64,000 nucleotides of DNA from Chryseosolibacter sp040902445 (GCA_040902445.1 JBBDXJ010000297.1:1-64000), one strand, 5' to 3'. Counted from the first letter of the stretch, positions 16,853 to 26,540 are shown. Notes: generated by a model from the letters alone, not told the origin. Program-made: numbers and translations.

Positions 16853-17206
16853 AGCCACGAAGACACTAAGACACAAAAAATAAGTTATAAATATATTCGA
16901 CGCCACAACAACTTTCTGAATGGTTGAACCTGGAATCTTTCTATCAGATGCCCCGACTCCTTCTACCTTTCTGAATTTACAATTCATTCGGCACCAGGAG
17001 CTCCTGAAAAATCTTTTGTGGCTAAAGCCGTTAGGTAGCACTCAGAAATATTTAATAGCCCGCCTTAAATCCCACAGAGAAAAAGGTTTGTGTCTTTGTG
17101 CCATGTCCGACGAAGTGTCATACGCAGGCGGGTCTTAGTTGCTAAAACTGTTGGGAGATCGCATTTGAATTACAAAAAAAGTTAGTGTCTTAGTGTCTTT
17201 GTGGCT
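16853..17206. repeat. 354-bp element bounded by 22-bp inverted repeats
   Basis: The left end 16853-16874 and right end 17185-17206 are inverted repeats identical at 21 of 22 positions (right end begins GTGTCTTAGTGTC and ends TTTGTGGCT). Partial internal copies occur at about 17014, 17087 and 17132. A GTCCGACGAAG hairpin module is nested at about 17105-17133. No frame inside looks coding. The element fills the space between two divergent start codons, each end pointing away from the neighbouring gene. Confidence 0.75.
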
Positions 17207-17228
17207 GTTTTATTACTAAGCTGCGGAT

Positions 17229-17735
17229 ATGAAAATTGGATTATTATCGGATACGCATGGCTATTTCGATCCGAAAATATTTGAGCATTTCCGCAATTGC
17301 GATGAGGTCTGGCATGGTGGCGACATTGGCGATATAGAGATTGTTGAGAGACTGGAATCCTTTAAGCCGCTCCGGGCTGTGTACGGCAACATTGACGATA
17401 AAGATATTCAGATCCGGTTTCCGGAAGACCTGTTTTTTAATTGTGAACAGGTTTCTGTCTGGATAACGCATATAGGCGGCGCGCCGCCGCGATATAATCC
17501 CCGCATCAAAAAAATACTGCATTCGAGGGTACCGGATATTTTCATTTGCGGCCACTCCCATATTTTGCGCATCGCGAAAGATCCCGCCTATGGAGGTATG
17601 TTGTACATCAACCCCGGCGCGGCGGGCAACCAGGGTTTTCATCATACCAAAACACTCGTGCGCTTTGAAATATCAGGTAAGGAGGTGAGGGATATGGAGG
17701 TGATTGAAATAGGCAGGCGTGGACTGATAGTGTGA
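17229..17735 (+). CDS. YfcE/MJ0936-family metallophosphoesterase
   Basis: A 168-residue calcineurin-like phosphodiesterase. The metal-binding motifs are in order: DTHG (8-11), GGDIGD (about 35-40), GNIDD (about 58-62), THIGG and CGHSHI (about 110-115), and NPGA near 133. Family members hydrolyse artificial phosphodiesters; natural substrates are uncertain. It is monocistronic and convergent with dnaN. Confidence 0.88.
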   Translation: MKIGLLSDTHGYFDPKIFEHFRNCDEVWHGGDIGDIEIVERLESFKPLRAVYGNIDDKDIQIRFPEDLFFNCEQVSVWITHIGGAPPRYNPRIKKILHSRVPDIFICGHSHILRIAKDPAYGGMLYINPGAAGNQGFHHTKTLVRFEISGKEVRDMEVIEIGRRGLIV

Positions 17736-17738
17736 AAA

Positions 17739-17800
17739 GTTTGAGAAGTTTAAAATTTGCAATCCTCTCAAACTGCTCAGACTTTTTAAACCTTTCAAAC
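17739..17800. terminator. Imperfect inverted repeat between convergent genes
   Basis: GTTTGAGAAGTTTAAA (17739-17754) pairs with TTTAAACCTTTCAAAC (17785-17800) at 14 of 16 positions. Both arms are AAGTTTR-type repeats facing away from the stops of the phosphoesterase and dnaN genes. It may serve as a bidirectional terminator. Confidence 0.5.
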
Positions 17801-17802
17801 CA

Positions 17803-18927
17803 TTAAACATACTGGTTCAGCATCACTGGCATGACAAGCATCAGGATATCCTCCGCTTGATCTTTCTCCGCCGGCAGGATCACACCTGCCTTGTTAGGGG
17901 CGGACATGGTAAGCCTGATCTGGTCAGAATCCATGTTGCCGAGCATTTCTACGAGGAACTTCGCGTTAAAACCGATTTCGATATCCTCTCCGTCGTGTTC
18001 ACAGCTCAGTCTTTCATTTGCTTCATTGGAAAAATCCAGGTCTTCGGCCGAGATCTGAAGTTCGCTTCCCGTTATCTTTAACCTTACCTGGTGCGTGGTT
18101 TTGTTGGCGTAGATCGATATCCTTTTCATTGCCCCTAAGAAATCATTGCGGCCAATGGTCATCTTGATGTTATTTCCTGAAGGGATCACATTTTCGTAGT
18201 CAGGAAAACGCTCATCGATCAGCCGGCAGATCATGCGAATATTTCCAAATTTGAAAAATGCGTTTGCCATATTGAAGTTCAATACCACTTCTGTGTTTTC
18301 AGCAGGCAATGTGGCCTTGAGCAGATTTAGCGCCTTCCGCGGAATGATTATCGCATTGCCATTATCGGACTTAACATCCGTTCTCCTGTACCTCACAAGG
18401 CGATGGCCGTCGGTGGCGACAAAAGTTGTGTTCTTATCTCCAAGATTGACGTAAACACCGGTCATGGCGGGCCGAAGTTCATCGTTGCTCGTAGCAAAGA
18501 TGGTATTGTTTACAGCGCGCGATAATACATCAGAAGAAATTTCTGCCGTGAAATCGTTGGATACGGAAGGAACCTTAGGGAAGTCAGTGGCATTTTCTCC
18601 CGAAAGTTTATATCGTCCGTTATCGGAAATGATCTCCACGCTGTAGGTCGATTCATCGATCGAGAAAGTGACGGGCTGTTCGGGGAGATTTTTTAAAGTA
18701 TCCAGCAGGATGCGCGCGGGCACGGCAATGCTTCCCTTTTCTTTCGATTCAACCTGAAGCTCAGTGATCATCGACGTCTGCAGATCCGACGCAGTCACCG
18801 TGAGACCTCCCTTCTCCAGTTCGAACAGGAAATTCTCAAGGATGGGTACAACAGGATTCGTTGTTATGACACCATTAATATTGGAAAGTTGCTTGAGCAG
18901 GTAAGCAGAGTTAACGATAAACTTCAT
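17803..18927 (-). CDS. dnaN: DNA polymerase III beta sliding clamp
   Basis: The processivity clamp that encircles DNA. The 374-residue length and three-domain structure are typical (family about 366-375). Recognisable stretches are the N-terminal MKFIVNSAYLLKQLSNI, the domain 2 segment LRPAMTGVYV...FVATDGHRLVRYR, and the C-terminal VMPVMLNQYV. It lies downstream of the gldF-gldG-DUF4340 genes, a neighbourhood found in Bacteroidota, with an 86-base gap that suggests its own promoter. No DnaA or origin sequence is visible nearby. Confidence 0.96.
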   Translation of the reverse strand: MKFIVNSAYLLKQLSNINGVITTNPVVPILENFLFELEKGGLTVTASDLQTSMITELQVESKEKGSIAVPARILLDTLKNLPEQPVTFSIDESTYSVEIISDNGRYKLSGENATDFPKVPSVSNDFTAEISSDVLSRAVNNTIFATSNDELRPAMTGVYVNLGDKNTTFVATDGHRLVRYRRTDVKSDNGNAIIIPRKALNLLKATLPAENTEVVLNFNMANAFFKFGNIRMICRLIDERFPDYENVIPSGNNIKMTIGRNDFLGAMKRISIYANKTTHQVRLKITGSELQISAEDLDFSNEANERLSCEHDGEDIEIGFNAKFLVEMLGNMDSDQIRLTMSAPNKAGVILPAEKDQAEDILMLVMPVMLNQYV

Positions 18928-19013
18928 TGGGAAATAGTGGTTTGAGTTAAAGCGGGGGTAAAGTTATAAAGAAAACCGAATTATAAAACCGGCATTTCTG
19001 ATCAAAATCTAGA

Positions 19014-19946
19014 CTATTTTTTCCTAAAAAACGATTTCGGCTTTAATAAAGGCTGAATCTTCCTTCGGCTGAAAATCGCTGCCTGCGAATCCTGCAGGAT
19101 ACCCAAAACCTGTGATGACTGGCCCTGATCAAATAATCGCAACCTGTACGTCCGGTTTGCGATATCGGTGATCAATATCTCCATTTGCGGTCTGGTTTGC
19201 AGGAGGCTATCCTTTAACCCGGGTTCATTTACATACTCATCCACCGTAAGCAGAGAGACCTCATCCAAAAAAGTATTCAAAATTGCGGTGTCGGATTGCG
19301 CAACTCCTTCGATACCGAATTGATCCCGGCCCATGGAAACAGTAAAATTTTCCGAGGGTGATTGCAAAAACTCCGTCTTCAGACTTTTAAAATTGCGCCA
19401 GTTAAATCCAAAGACGAATTTATTCCGCCAACCGCTTTCAGGCAGCTCGAGAATTCCCGAAACATACACCCGGTAGCCGGGGATAGTCATTACATATACT
19501 TCATTAGATGATACATCGGCAAAAAAAGCCTGCGTTTTTGCTTTATTGCCACCTGCAAAAAACTGCTTCCTCAATTCTGTTCCTTCAAAAAGGGAAACTT
19601 TCACGCCCGATTTTTCGAGATGGCTGTAAATGGAATCCTGCCTCGGAGTGGCGACGGCCCGTTTTGGTCGCGCTTGCTGCAGTGTGGCAAACAAGACCCT
19701 GATCATGTCTCCATCTGCATCGTATTTTTCGTTGACGCGCCATTGTGCGCCATTGAACTCGAGGCTGACCGCGCTGGTATCAGACACGATTTCAACTTTA
19801 CCAATCCTATTCAGATCCTCAACCTGAAAAATATCCTGATCTACATCCAGACGGTTTTCCGGTTGTATCCACCAAAACAATACAAGGATGGTCACTGTCT
19901 GAATGGCCAGCAAAATAAAACGCCTTTTGTTTTTTGTTTCCTGCAC
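19014..19946 (-). CDS. DUF4340 membrane-anchored protein of the GldFG transporter operon
   Basis: A 310-residue protein with an N-terminal membrane anchor (about 9-26) and two repeated beta-rich domains of the DUF4340 family. The only plausible start is GTG at 19946, two bases from the gldG stop. DUF4340 proteins commonly follow GldG-type ABC_transp_aux genes and are thought to be part of the same envelope transporter. The exact role is unknown. Confidence 0.8.
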   Translation of the reverse strand: MQETKNKRRFILLAIQTVTILVLFWWIQPENRLDVDQDIFQVEDLNRIGKVEIVSDTSAVSLEFNGAQWRVNEKYDADGDMIRVLFATLQQARPKRAVATPRQDSIYSHLEKSGVKVSLFEGTELRKQFFAGGNKAKTQAFFADVSSNEVYVMTIPGYRVYVSGILELPESGWRNKFVFGFNWRNFKSLKTEFLQSPSENFTVSMGRDQFGIEGVAQSDTAILNTFLDEVSLLTVDEYVNEPGLKDSLLQTRPQMEILITDIANRTYRLRLFDQGQSSQVLGILQDSQAAIFSRRKIQPLLKPKSFFRKK

Positions 19947-19948
19947 GG

Positions 19949-21634
19949 TTAAAAATTTGCAAACTTTCTTTTGCGCCCGTAAGCCCGGATAACGCCATAA
20001 ATCATCAGCAGGACAAATGGCAATCCTAAATTAATGATCTGCCACTTCAGTTTTTCTGAAGCAATTTGTTCGCGGTCCAGGGGCCGGATCCGGATCTCTT
20101 TATTCCTGGCGCGGATCAATCCGTTTTCGTCAATCAGATAAGCGATCATATTCAGGAGAAGGTCCTGGTTGGCAAAGGTATAGTTGTTAAACGGATCAAA
20201 ACCCAAAGGCTGGGGTTGACCGGTGCGACGGTTCACTTCATTTCGTGAAAGGTCCCCGTCGGATACAACGATAAGGCTAGTGCTCACGCTTTGCTCCCTG
20301 AAAGTGCTCTCCTCGGCTCCTTCGGGCAGAAACCTGTTTTTATAAAGTGAAGTAAATTGTCCTTCCAGCAAATAGGCTACAGGGATAAAACTCTCCGGGA
20401 ATTGTGCGGCCGAAAGATCGCGCCGCAGTTCGTTAATATTTACATTGACCGGGGCTGAAAGCTTCCGGGAGTATTGTGAAGTGAACAACAAAGGGATTTT
20501 TGAAACACCCTCAGCTTTTACCGTATCGATGCTACTTACAAAACGCGTTAGCACCCTGTCGAGATTGTGGGTAATAGCGTGTCCCGTGAACCGGTTTATA
20601 AGAGGAAAGAAAGGCCATTCCATCAATTGGATTTGCGGTGTGCCATCCGGTCGTTGCCCGGTGATGACGGGATACCTCCCCGAGTACCTGTCCTGGATCA
20701 GGTCGGGGTTTATTCTTACTCCATAGCGGAACAGCAGGTCTTCGAGTTGGGTCTCGTATGGAAAAGCAAAATAATTTGCCTGGGAGGCGCTGTCCATACT
20801 CGCATCGAGCCTGTCGATTAAAAACAATACCTTGCCTCCACGCATGATGTACTGATCCAACCTGTATTTATCCAGTGCGGAGAATGGCCGAGTAGGTTTG
20901 GGGATCACAAGGGCCTCACACCCGGAAACTGCGTCATCGCTCAGATTAACTTTTCTTACCTGATACAATTCCGAGACAGCGTTCTCAAAAGCAGCAATGT
21001 TTACTCCTTCCGATTCCCCGTGCCCGGATACAAATCCGATTTGTTTGGGATCGGTCTCGGCAAGTTTATAAATGGCATTGGCAATTTCAAACTCAATCCC
21101 TTCAATGGATTGATTGATCTCTTCCTCCGGTGTGCCAGCTTTGTTGCCCTTGAGCAACATCACTCCTTTCTCGGCGCCTCCATAGGAAACTACCACGCCT
21201 GGGAAAATAATCTTTTCTATCCGTTCGCCATCGCGTGTGTCGATGACGTTGGTGGGCTGTATTCCTTTTGTTGCGAGCTCCGCCATAAATTCTGATCGCG
21301 CTCTCTGACTGAGCGCAGTTGCGGGGTCGGTGAATGAATATTGAACCTTATTTCCGGAATGGATCCGGAACATCTCCAGCGTTTCACGGATGAATCTTTG
21401 AAGTCTGCGGAAGCCCGCATTCAATTCCCCTTCCAGGAAAACTTCGACATAAACGTCATCATCAAGATTCGCCAGCATTTCGCGCGTCGTGTTATGGATG
21501 GTATACCGTTTTTCTTCCGTGAGATCAAGCCGGAAGAAAAATTGTGAGGAAAGAAGATTGATCAGCGCCAGTGCGAGGATTCCGTTAGCCAGCAAAAGCA
21601 GATCACCCGTTTTTTTACTCCTCCAGCTTACCAT
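19949..21634 (-). CDS. gldG: Gliding-type ABC transporter auxiliary protein
   Basis: A 561-residue protein with a transmembrane helix at each end and a large periplasmic ABC_transp_aux domain; the first 60 residues (LLSSQFFFRLDLTEEKRYTI) are characteristic of GldG. In Flavobacterium johnsoniae GldA, GldF and GldG form a transporter needed for gliding. Overlap with gldF (7 bases) and near contact with the DUF4340 gene show one operon. The presence of these genes does not prove gliding; other gld/spr (type IX secretion) genes are not in this window. Confidence 0.93.
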   Translation of the reverse strand: MVSWRSKKTGDLLLLANGILALALINLLSSQFFFRLDLTEEKRYTIHNTTREMLANLDDDVYVEVFLEGELNAGFRRLQRFIRETLEMFRIHSGNKVQYSFTDPATALSQRARSEFMAELATKGIQPTNVIDTRDGERIEKIIFPGVVVSYGGAEKGVMLLKGNKAGTPEEEINQSIEGIEFEIANAIYKLAETDPKQIGFVSGHGESEGVNIAAFENAVSELYQVRKVNLSDDAVSGCEALVIPKPTRPFSALDKYRLDQYIMRGGKVLFLIDRLDASMDSASQANYFAFPYETQLEDLLFRYGVRINPDLIQDRYSGRYPVITGQRPDGTPQIQLMEWPFFPLINRFTGHAITHNLDRVLTRFVSSIDTVKAEGVSKIPLLFTSQYSRKLSAPVNVNINELRRDLSAAQFPESFIPVAYLLEGQFTSLYKNRFLPEGAEESTFREQSVSTSLIVVSDGDLSRNEVNRRTGQPQPLGFDPFNNYTFANQDLLLNMIAYLIDENGLIRARNKEIRIRPLDREQIASEKLKWQIINLGLPFVLLMIYGVIRAYGRKRKFANF

Positions 21635-22356
21635 GAGCGCGCCCCCAGAACAATTCTTGTAATCAACAACATTCCGGTGATCACAGTGCCAAAGTACACC
21701 AGGTTCCGGCTATCAATGAGGCCCCTGCTCAGTGCATCATAATGGTGCAGCAAGCCGAGTTCCCTGATGAAAAGCGAATTGGCCGACCATACATTCAAAA
21801 GGGAAAGGGAGTCAAATCCTGCAAACAAAAGATAACAGAGAAATGCGGCCAGAATAAAAGACACGATCTGGTTGTGGGTGATGGATGAAGCAAAGATTCC
21901 AATGGCACAAAAAACAGCACCGAGCAAGACCAACCCGAGATAGGACCCTGTTACACCCGGTGTATCAATGTTTCCAACGGGGTTGCCCAGCGCATAAACC
22001 GAAAAATAATAGATCAGCGTAGGCACGAGGGATAACACCACGAGAAAAAAACAGGCAAAAAATTTACCCAGAATAATATCCCAGTCGGAAAGCGGTTTGG
22101 TGAGCAGTAATTCCAGCGTTCCGCCCTTTGCTTCCTCTGCGAAACTCCGCATTGTTATGGCGGGAATAAGAAAAACAAAAACGTAAGGGCCCAGAGAAAA
22201 TAAAGTTTCCATATCGGCATATCCGTACTCCATCACCGAAGTTTCCGGGAACACCCACATGAGCAATCCAATGCCAGTAAGAAAGACCCCGATCACCACA
22301 TAGGCGATCAGGGAATTGAGAAAGCTGTTAAATTCTTTGGATAAAACCTGAATCAT
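21628..22356 (-). CDS. gldF: Gliding-type ABC transporter permease
   Basis: A 242-residue integral membrane protein with six predicted helices and the conserved AEEAKGGTLELLLTKPLSDW segment of ABC-2 permeases, typical of GldF. It heads the gldF-gldG-DUF4340 operon. The ATPase partner gldA lies about 1 kb upstream on the same strand, separated by a CBS-domain gene and repeat regions. Confidence 0.93.
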   Translation of the reverse strand: MIQVLSKEFNSFLNSLIAYVVIGVFLTGIGLLMWVFPETSVMEYGYADMETLFSLGPYVFVFLIPAITMRSFAEEAKGGTLELLLTKPLSDWDIILGKFFACFFLVVLSLVPTLIYYFSVYALGNPVGNIDTPGVTGSYLGLVLLGAVFCAIGIFASSITHNQIVSFILAAFLCYLLFAGFDSLSLLNVWSANSLFIRELGLLHHYDALSRGLIDSRNLVYFGTVITGMLLITRIVLGARSW

Positions 22357-22652
22357 CGCCTAAATATAGGGAATAGGGAAATACGGGAATAAGGGCATAA
22401 GGGATAAGGGACATAAGGGCATAGGGGTATAGGGCGCATAAGGGAAATAAGGGAATAACGAGCGCTCCACATTTAGCGAAGTGAAAAAAGCGAATTAGTC
22501 GCAGCATTCACAATTCACCACTCACGAAGGTAGCCAGGATCAATAAGAACAAAGCGAATATCCGCTAAGTCGCAATTGCCCACTCACAACTCCAAAGGAG
22601 TCCTATGGACTGACCACTTACCACTCACAAGCGCGATGGGCATGCGGGCAGC
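22357..22652. repeat. Intergenic AGGGAATA array plus GTGAGTG arrays and a palindromic module
   Basis: From 22368 to 22458, directly outside the gldF start, units like AGGGAATA, AGGGCATA and AGGGACATA repeat about ten times on the + strand (period 8-9). From about 22505 to 22630 shorter TTCACAA/CACTCAC units of the GTGAGTG family occur on the - strand sense, facing away from the CBS gene. The palindrome ACTCCAAAGGAGT with CCTATGGAC lies at 22589-22610 inside that array. No gene is visible. Confidence 0.75.
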
Positions 22653-23081
22653 TCAGGAGTGAATATAATTCTCCAACTGCTGGATGGTTTCCTGTTGGTT
22701 GGCGATAACGGCTTTAATCACGTCGTTGATGGAAATAATTCCGATCACCACTGACTGTTCAAAGACGGGAAGGTACCGAAGGTTGTTATCAGACATCAGT
22801 TTCATGCAGACCTCAATGGAAGTTTCTGGCAGGATCGAAGGCAGACCGGTAGACATAATATCCTTCACCCGAACATCGGATGAAGCCTTGCCTTTCAAAA
22901 TTACTTTCCGCGCATAATCGCGCTCCGTCAGCAACCCGACATATGTCGGACCATCCATCACCAAAACTGAACCTATGTTCTTATCCGACATGATCTTCAG
23001 CGCCTCTATCACAATAGCTTCAGGGGTGACAGAAATGATACTCCTTCCTTTGTGTGCTAAAACATCCGCTACTTTTTTCAT
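22653..23081 (-). CDS. Stand-alone CBS-pair protein
   Basis: A 142-residue protein made of two CBS domains (about 8-60 and 73-128), with LLTERDYARKV and IISINDVIKAV in the characteristic positions. CBS pairs bind adenosyl nucleotides and act as regulatory modules. It lies between gldA and gldF on the same strand, but long repeat-filled gaps on both sides argue against a shared transcript. Confidence 0.88.
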   Translation of the reverse strand: MKKVADVLAHKGRSIISVTPEAIVIEALKIMSDKNIGSVLVMDGPTYVGLLTERDYARKVILKGKASSDVRVKDIMSTGLPSILPETSIEVCMKLMSDNNLRYLPVFEQSVVIGIISINDVIKAVIANQQETIQQLENYIHS

Positions 23082-23351
23082 AATTACAGGTTAGTATGAA
23101 ATAAAAAATCTTATTTAGTTTAGTAAGATAGCAGTTTAAGTTCAAAGTTTAAAGTATAAAGTTTAAAGTTGGCCCCCGACGCTTCTTTTTTCCCATTTCG
23201 AACCATTTGACCCAACTACGCTCCCATCCCCCAGACCCACTTAAGCTTCGTCGGGCACGCCTCAATTCAACTTGTCTTTAACCCAACTACGCTCCTCCTC
23301 ACCAACCCGGCGCTAGCTTCGCCGGGCAAAGCTTGGATTCAAACCTGTCTC
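23082..23351. repeat. Intergenic AAGTTTA array and hairpin modules
   Basis: Exact heptamers AAGTTCA, AAGTTTA, AAGTATA, AAGTTTA run on the + strand from about 23138 to 23170, outside the CBS-gene start. Two copies of the CGAAG hairpin module follow on the - strand (23233-23257 and 23305-23326, the second with stem ACCCGGCG/CGCCGGGC). ACCCAACTACGCTCC occurs twice (about 23212 and 23281). No gene is visible. Confidence 0.75.
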
Positions 23352-24278
23352 TCAAAGCTCCTTCGAACCCTCGGTAAGTTCCCGGAAAACATGCTCTAGT
23401 GAATTCTCCTCCTGTCGCAATCCGATCAGGGATAAATTCTTATCCGCCGCAAAGCGAAATATTTCCGGGCGGATATCAACTCCTGGGTGAATATTTATTC
23501 TGTAGCGATTTTCCCCCAGCGGCACCAGTTCCGAAACTCCGGGAAGTTTTGAAATTTCAGCTGTGTCAACAGATGATTCAAATTCTACAATAATACTTGC
23601 ATGCGTGCCTTTTTGTGACAGGAGCGAATCCAAACGGTCGTTGGCGACGATCTCTCCTTTGTTGATCACAATGACGCGTTCGCACAGTGCCTGCACTTCC
23701 TGCATAATGTGTGTGGAAAAAATGACCGTCTTGTCTGCGCTGATATCCTTTATCAATTTGCGGATCTCAAGAAGCTGGTTGGGATCCAGCCCGGAGGTTG
23801 GTTCATCCAGAATGAGCACTGCCGGATCGTGGATAAGCGCCTGCGCTATTCCTATGCGCTGGCGATACCCCTTGGAGAGGTCTTCGATCTTTTTGTTTTG
23901 TTCGCGAACAAGGCCACACAAGCTGATCATTTCTTCGACGCGCATTTTCAGCCTGGCACCCGAGAGACCATAAAGTTTTCCCACGAAACGCAGGTATTCA
24001 TGAACGTACAGATCCAGGTATAGCGGATTGTGTTCGGGAAGATATCCCGTAATCTGCTTTACCGACATTGGGTTGACTACAACATCAAATCCCCCGACGA
24101 CTACCCGTCCGGATGTAGGTGGCAAATAACTGGTGGCAATCTTCATCGCAGTAGATTTTCCAGCGCCGTTCGGGCCCAAAAAACCAACAATCTCGCCCTC
24201 TTTCACCTCAAAGGAAATATCATTCACAGCCTTCTGCAGACCATATTCCTTTGTAAGATTTTCAACGATTAAAGACAT
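23352..24278 (-). CDS. gldA: Gliding-type ABC transporter ATP-binding protein
   Basis: The 308-residue ATPase has Walker A GPNGAGKST (about 34-42), the signature LSKGYRQR (about 133-140), Walker B AVLILDEPTSGLDP and the switch histidine in FSTHIM. The C-terminal 80 residues form an extra domain found in GldA-type proteins. It is expected to pair with the GldF/GldG proteins encoded about 1 kb downstream. Confidence 0.92.
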   Translation of the reverse strand: MSLIVENLTKEYGLQKAVNDISFEVKEGEIVGFLGPNGAGKSTAMKIATSYLPPTSGRVVVGGFDVVVNPMSVKQITGYLPEHNPLYLDLYVHEYLRFVGKLYGLSGARLKMRVEEMISLCGLVREQNKKIEDLSKGYRQRIGIAQALIHDPAVLILDEPTSGLDPNQLLEIRKLIKDISADKTVIFSTHIMQEVQALCERVIVINKGEIVANDRLDSLLSQKGTHASIIVEFESSVDTAEISKLPGVSELVPLGENRYRINIHPGVDIRPEIFRFAADKNLSLIGLRQEENSLEHVFRELTEGSKEL

Positions 24279-24304
24279 TGTTCCCTAAAAATATAAAAAT
24301 ACAC

Positions 24305-24324
24305 AGACAAGGCAGGCCTTGTCT
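24305..24324. repeat. Short palindrome
   Basis: AGACAAGGC, two bases, GCCTTGTCT: a 9-bp perfect stem in the divergent gap between gldA and the next gene. Similar AGACAAGGC palindromes followed by CTACG are common dispersed intergenic hairpins. The following 100 bases include GTTAATATTTGTTAAC, another small palindrome. Confidence 0.5.
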
Positions 24325-24447
24325 CTACGAGCAAGAATGTGTTAATATTTGTTAACCACGCTGTTACCTGACCAAAAAACGGCTTATTAATTGCAATCAC
24401 ATTGAAATGATGAAATGAATTTCGGAAATTTGTCAAAAACTCAGACT

Positions 24448-25878
24448 ATGCGCATTGCCCTGCTAAGCTTAATTCTATCGATCTCCGTCTCGTGCCTGTC
24501 TCAAACCGGCTATAAGATCCGATTCAAAGTTGATGGATTGAAAGATACAACAGCCTATCTAGGATATTATTATGGTGAAAGTACTTTTGTCAAGGATACT
24601 GCAAAAGTAAATCATACCGGAGAATTTGTCTTTGATGGCAACCAGCCGCTTCCCCAGGGCGTATATTTCCTCGTACTCAATAAAACAAGGATCTTTGAAA
24701 TGGTTGTGGGCCAGGCCCAGGCTTTTTCGCTGGAAACAACCACGGCAGACTACATCAGGAACATGAAAGTCACTGGTGACATTGACAACACGCTCTTCTT
24801 TGAAAACATGATCTATAATACGGAGAGGCACCAGGAAGCCGAACCCTATATCAAAATCATTCAGGACAGTACCCTCGCTGAGGATAAGAAAAAAGATGCC
24901 CGTGAAAATTTCAGGAAGATCAATGAAAAAGTGCTCGCTTACCAGGACAACGTCATTAAAAAGCATCCCACAACCCTGACCGCAAGAATTTTCAAGGCGA
25001 ATAAAGTGATCGCGATACCGGATCCCCCGAAAAAAGCAGATGGAAGTATTGATTCAACTTTCCAGTTGAGGTGGTACCGCGAGCATTTCTTTGACAATTT
25101 CGATCTCGCCGATGATGCACTGATACGCATGCCCCGTCCTATCTACCAGGAAAAGGTCAATGAATACCTCGACAAACTTTACGCACCCCAGGCCGATACC
25201 CTGAAAAAAGCGTTGAAACTAATTGTCACAAAGGCAAAAAAAAATCAGGAAACTTACAAATACGCTGTGTGGGTGAGTGTGCTTAAATTTCAAAATCCGG
25301 AGATCATGGGGCTGGATGAGATATTTGTTCATCTGAACGATACGTATTTCGCTTCAGGTGAAATGACTTTCTGGGCGAACGCCGCCATGCGGAAGAATTT
25401 AAGCGACCACGCCGACCGGTTGCGAAAAAGTCTCATCGGACAAAAAGGCGCTAACCTCATCATGCAGGATTTGAATCTCAAACTAAGAGCCTTATATGAT
25501 ATCAAGAATAAATATACAGTGCTCTATATCTTCGATCCGGATTGCGGGTCGTGCAAAAAGGAGACACCGAGGCTTGTTGACTTTTACAATAAAAAGAAAT
25601 TTGATGTCGAAGTGTATGCTGTAAGCGCCGATACCAGCATGGTAAAGATGCGAGACTATATAAAGGAGATGAAATTGAAATGGATCACGGTGAATGGGCC
25701 GCGCATTTACGGAGGTCGCCCTTATCAGGACCTTTATGACGCGAATACCACGCCTACTCTATATGTGCTGGATAATCAGAAAAAGATCATTGGCAAAAAG
25801 ATCCCGGCTGAAAAACTGGAAGAATTCCTGACGCAATACGAGAAAATCCAGCGGCTAAGAGCGTCCGGAAAGCTTTAA
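24448..25878 (+). CDS. Secreted thioredoxin-fold protein with DUF4369-like N-terminus
   Basis: Signal peptide (MRIALLSLILSISVSCLS), a beta domain of the DUF4369 type (about 20-115), a long helical middle (DUF5106-like), and a C-terminal thioredoxin-like domain in which the active site is CGSCKKE (about 375-381) with a cis-Pro in TTPTLYV. Such proteins act as periplasmic disulfide reductases in Bacteroidota. I chose ATG 24448, giving 476 residues, because the signal peptide begins there and a near-consensus -7 box (GAAATTTG, 24425-24432) sits between it and the upstream ATG at 24415. Confidence 0.82.
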   Translation: MRIALLSLILSISVSCLSQTGYKIRFKVDGLKDTTAYLGYYYGESTFVKDTAKVNHTGEFVFDGNQPLPQGVYFLVLNKTRIFEMVVGQAQAFSLETTTADYIRNMKVTGDIDNTLFFENMIYNTERHQEAEPYIKIIQDSTLAEDKKKDARENFRKINEKVLAYQDNVIKKHPTTLTARIFKANKVIAIPDPPKKADGSIDSTFQLRWYREHFFDNFDLADDALIRMPRPIYQEKVNEYLDKLYAPQADTLKKALKLIVTKAKKNQETYKYAVWVSVLKFQNPEIMGLDEIFVHLNDTYFASGEMTFWANAAMRKNLSDHADRLRKSLIGQKGANLIMQDLNLKLRALYDIKNKYTVLYIFDPDCGSCKKETPRLVDFYNKKKFDVEVYAVSADTSMVKMRDYIKEMKLKWITVNGPRIYGGRPYQDLYDANTTPTLYVLDNQKKIIGKKIPAEKLEEFLTQYEKIQRLRASGKL

Positions 25879-26072
25879 TAGGTAATAATGGACAGTATAT
25901 AGTTCATTTTTGAACACTTTAAGCCAATTTTTGATTTGTTTCAGCGTTTGTAAACAATTGAATATTAATAACCTGTAACATTTTTCATTTTTTTTAGACT
26001 TATATGCAACTATTCCACCTTCGCGGAGTATCTAATGAAGTAGAATGCATCCAGAATTTTAAAATTTCGAAT

Positions 26073-26540
26073 ATGGCTTTTTTAGAAAAACTATTGGGAA
26101 AGAAAAAACCTGAATTAAAAGCCCGCTGCCCTATCACGAAGGAGCAAATTGAGAAAGGCTTTGGATACCTGCTCACGACCGCTCAGGTCATTACTTCCAA
26201 AAAGTACTGGGACATGATCATGACCGAGCCTGAAACACTTTCTTATTCCGTTTCGCATTTCAGGAATCAGGAAAGCGGCACCCACATGCGCAGTTTGATT
26301 TTTGAAAAATACAGCAGTATTGAGAAACCATGGATGATCTCCGATTCCTGTATAAATTTATTTGAGCACATCGACCGTATGTCTGCGAAAGACAACGCAA
26401 AAAAATGGTGGGAAACCCAGGGAAATTTCCAGCCCGATAACACCGGCCCGGCGCTGGAGGCTTTAGAACCTTCTACTTATCAGACATTAAAAGATTATGC
26501 TGTGCTTGAAGCAGGCAGAAATAAACTAAAAATACATTGA
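26073..26540 (+). CDS. Conserved protein of unknown function
   Basis: A 155-residue soluble protein starting MAFLEKLLGKKKPE. A CPITKEQIEKGFGYLLT segment and several Trp residues (WWETQGNF) stand out. I cannot assign a family. The ATG at 26073 is preferred over one at 26004 because the upstream 23 residues have no coherent character. It stands alone, followed by a strong terminator. Confidence 0.6.
   Translation: MAFLEKLLGKKKPELKARCPITKEQIEKGFGYLLTTAQVITSKKYWDMIMTEPETLSYSVSHFRNQESGTHMRSLIFEKYSSIEKPWMISDSCINLFEHIDRMSAKDNAKKWWETQGNFQPDNTGPALEALEPSTYQTLKDYAVLEAGRNKLKIH

Noticed and set aside
16814..17138. Two opposed 70-codon frames inside the inverted-repeat element
   Set aside because: Both are made mostly of repeat sequence and overlap the element ends; composition does not look coding.
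16850..17210. CRISPR array or riboswitch
   Set aside because: Repeats are inverted and degenerate without regular spacers, and no cas gene or known riboswitch core was seen.
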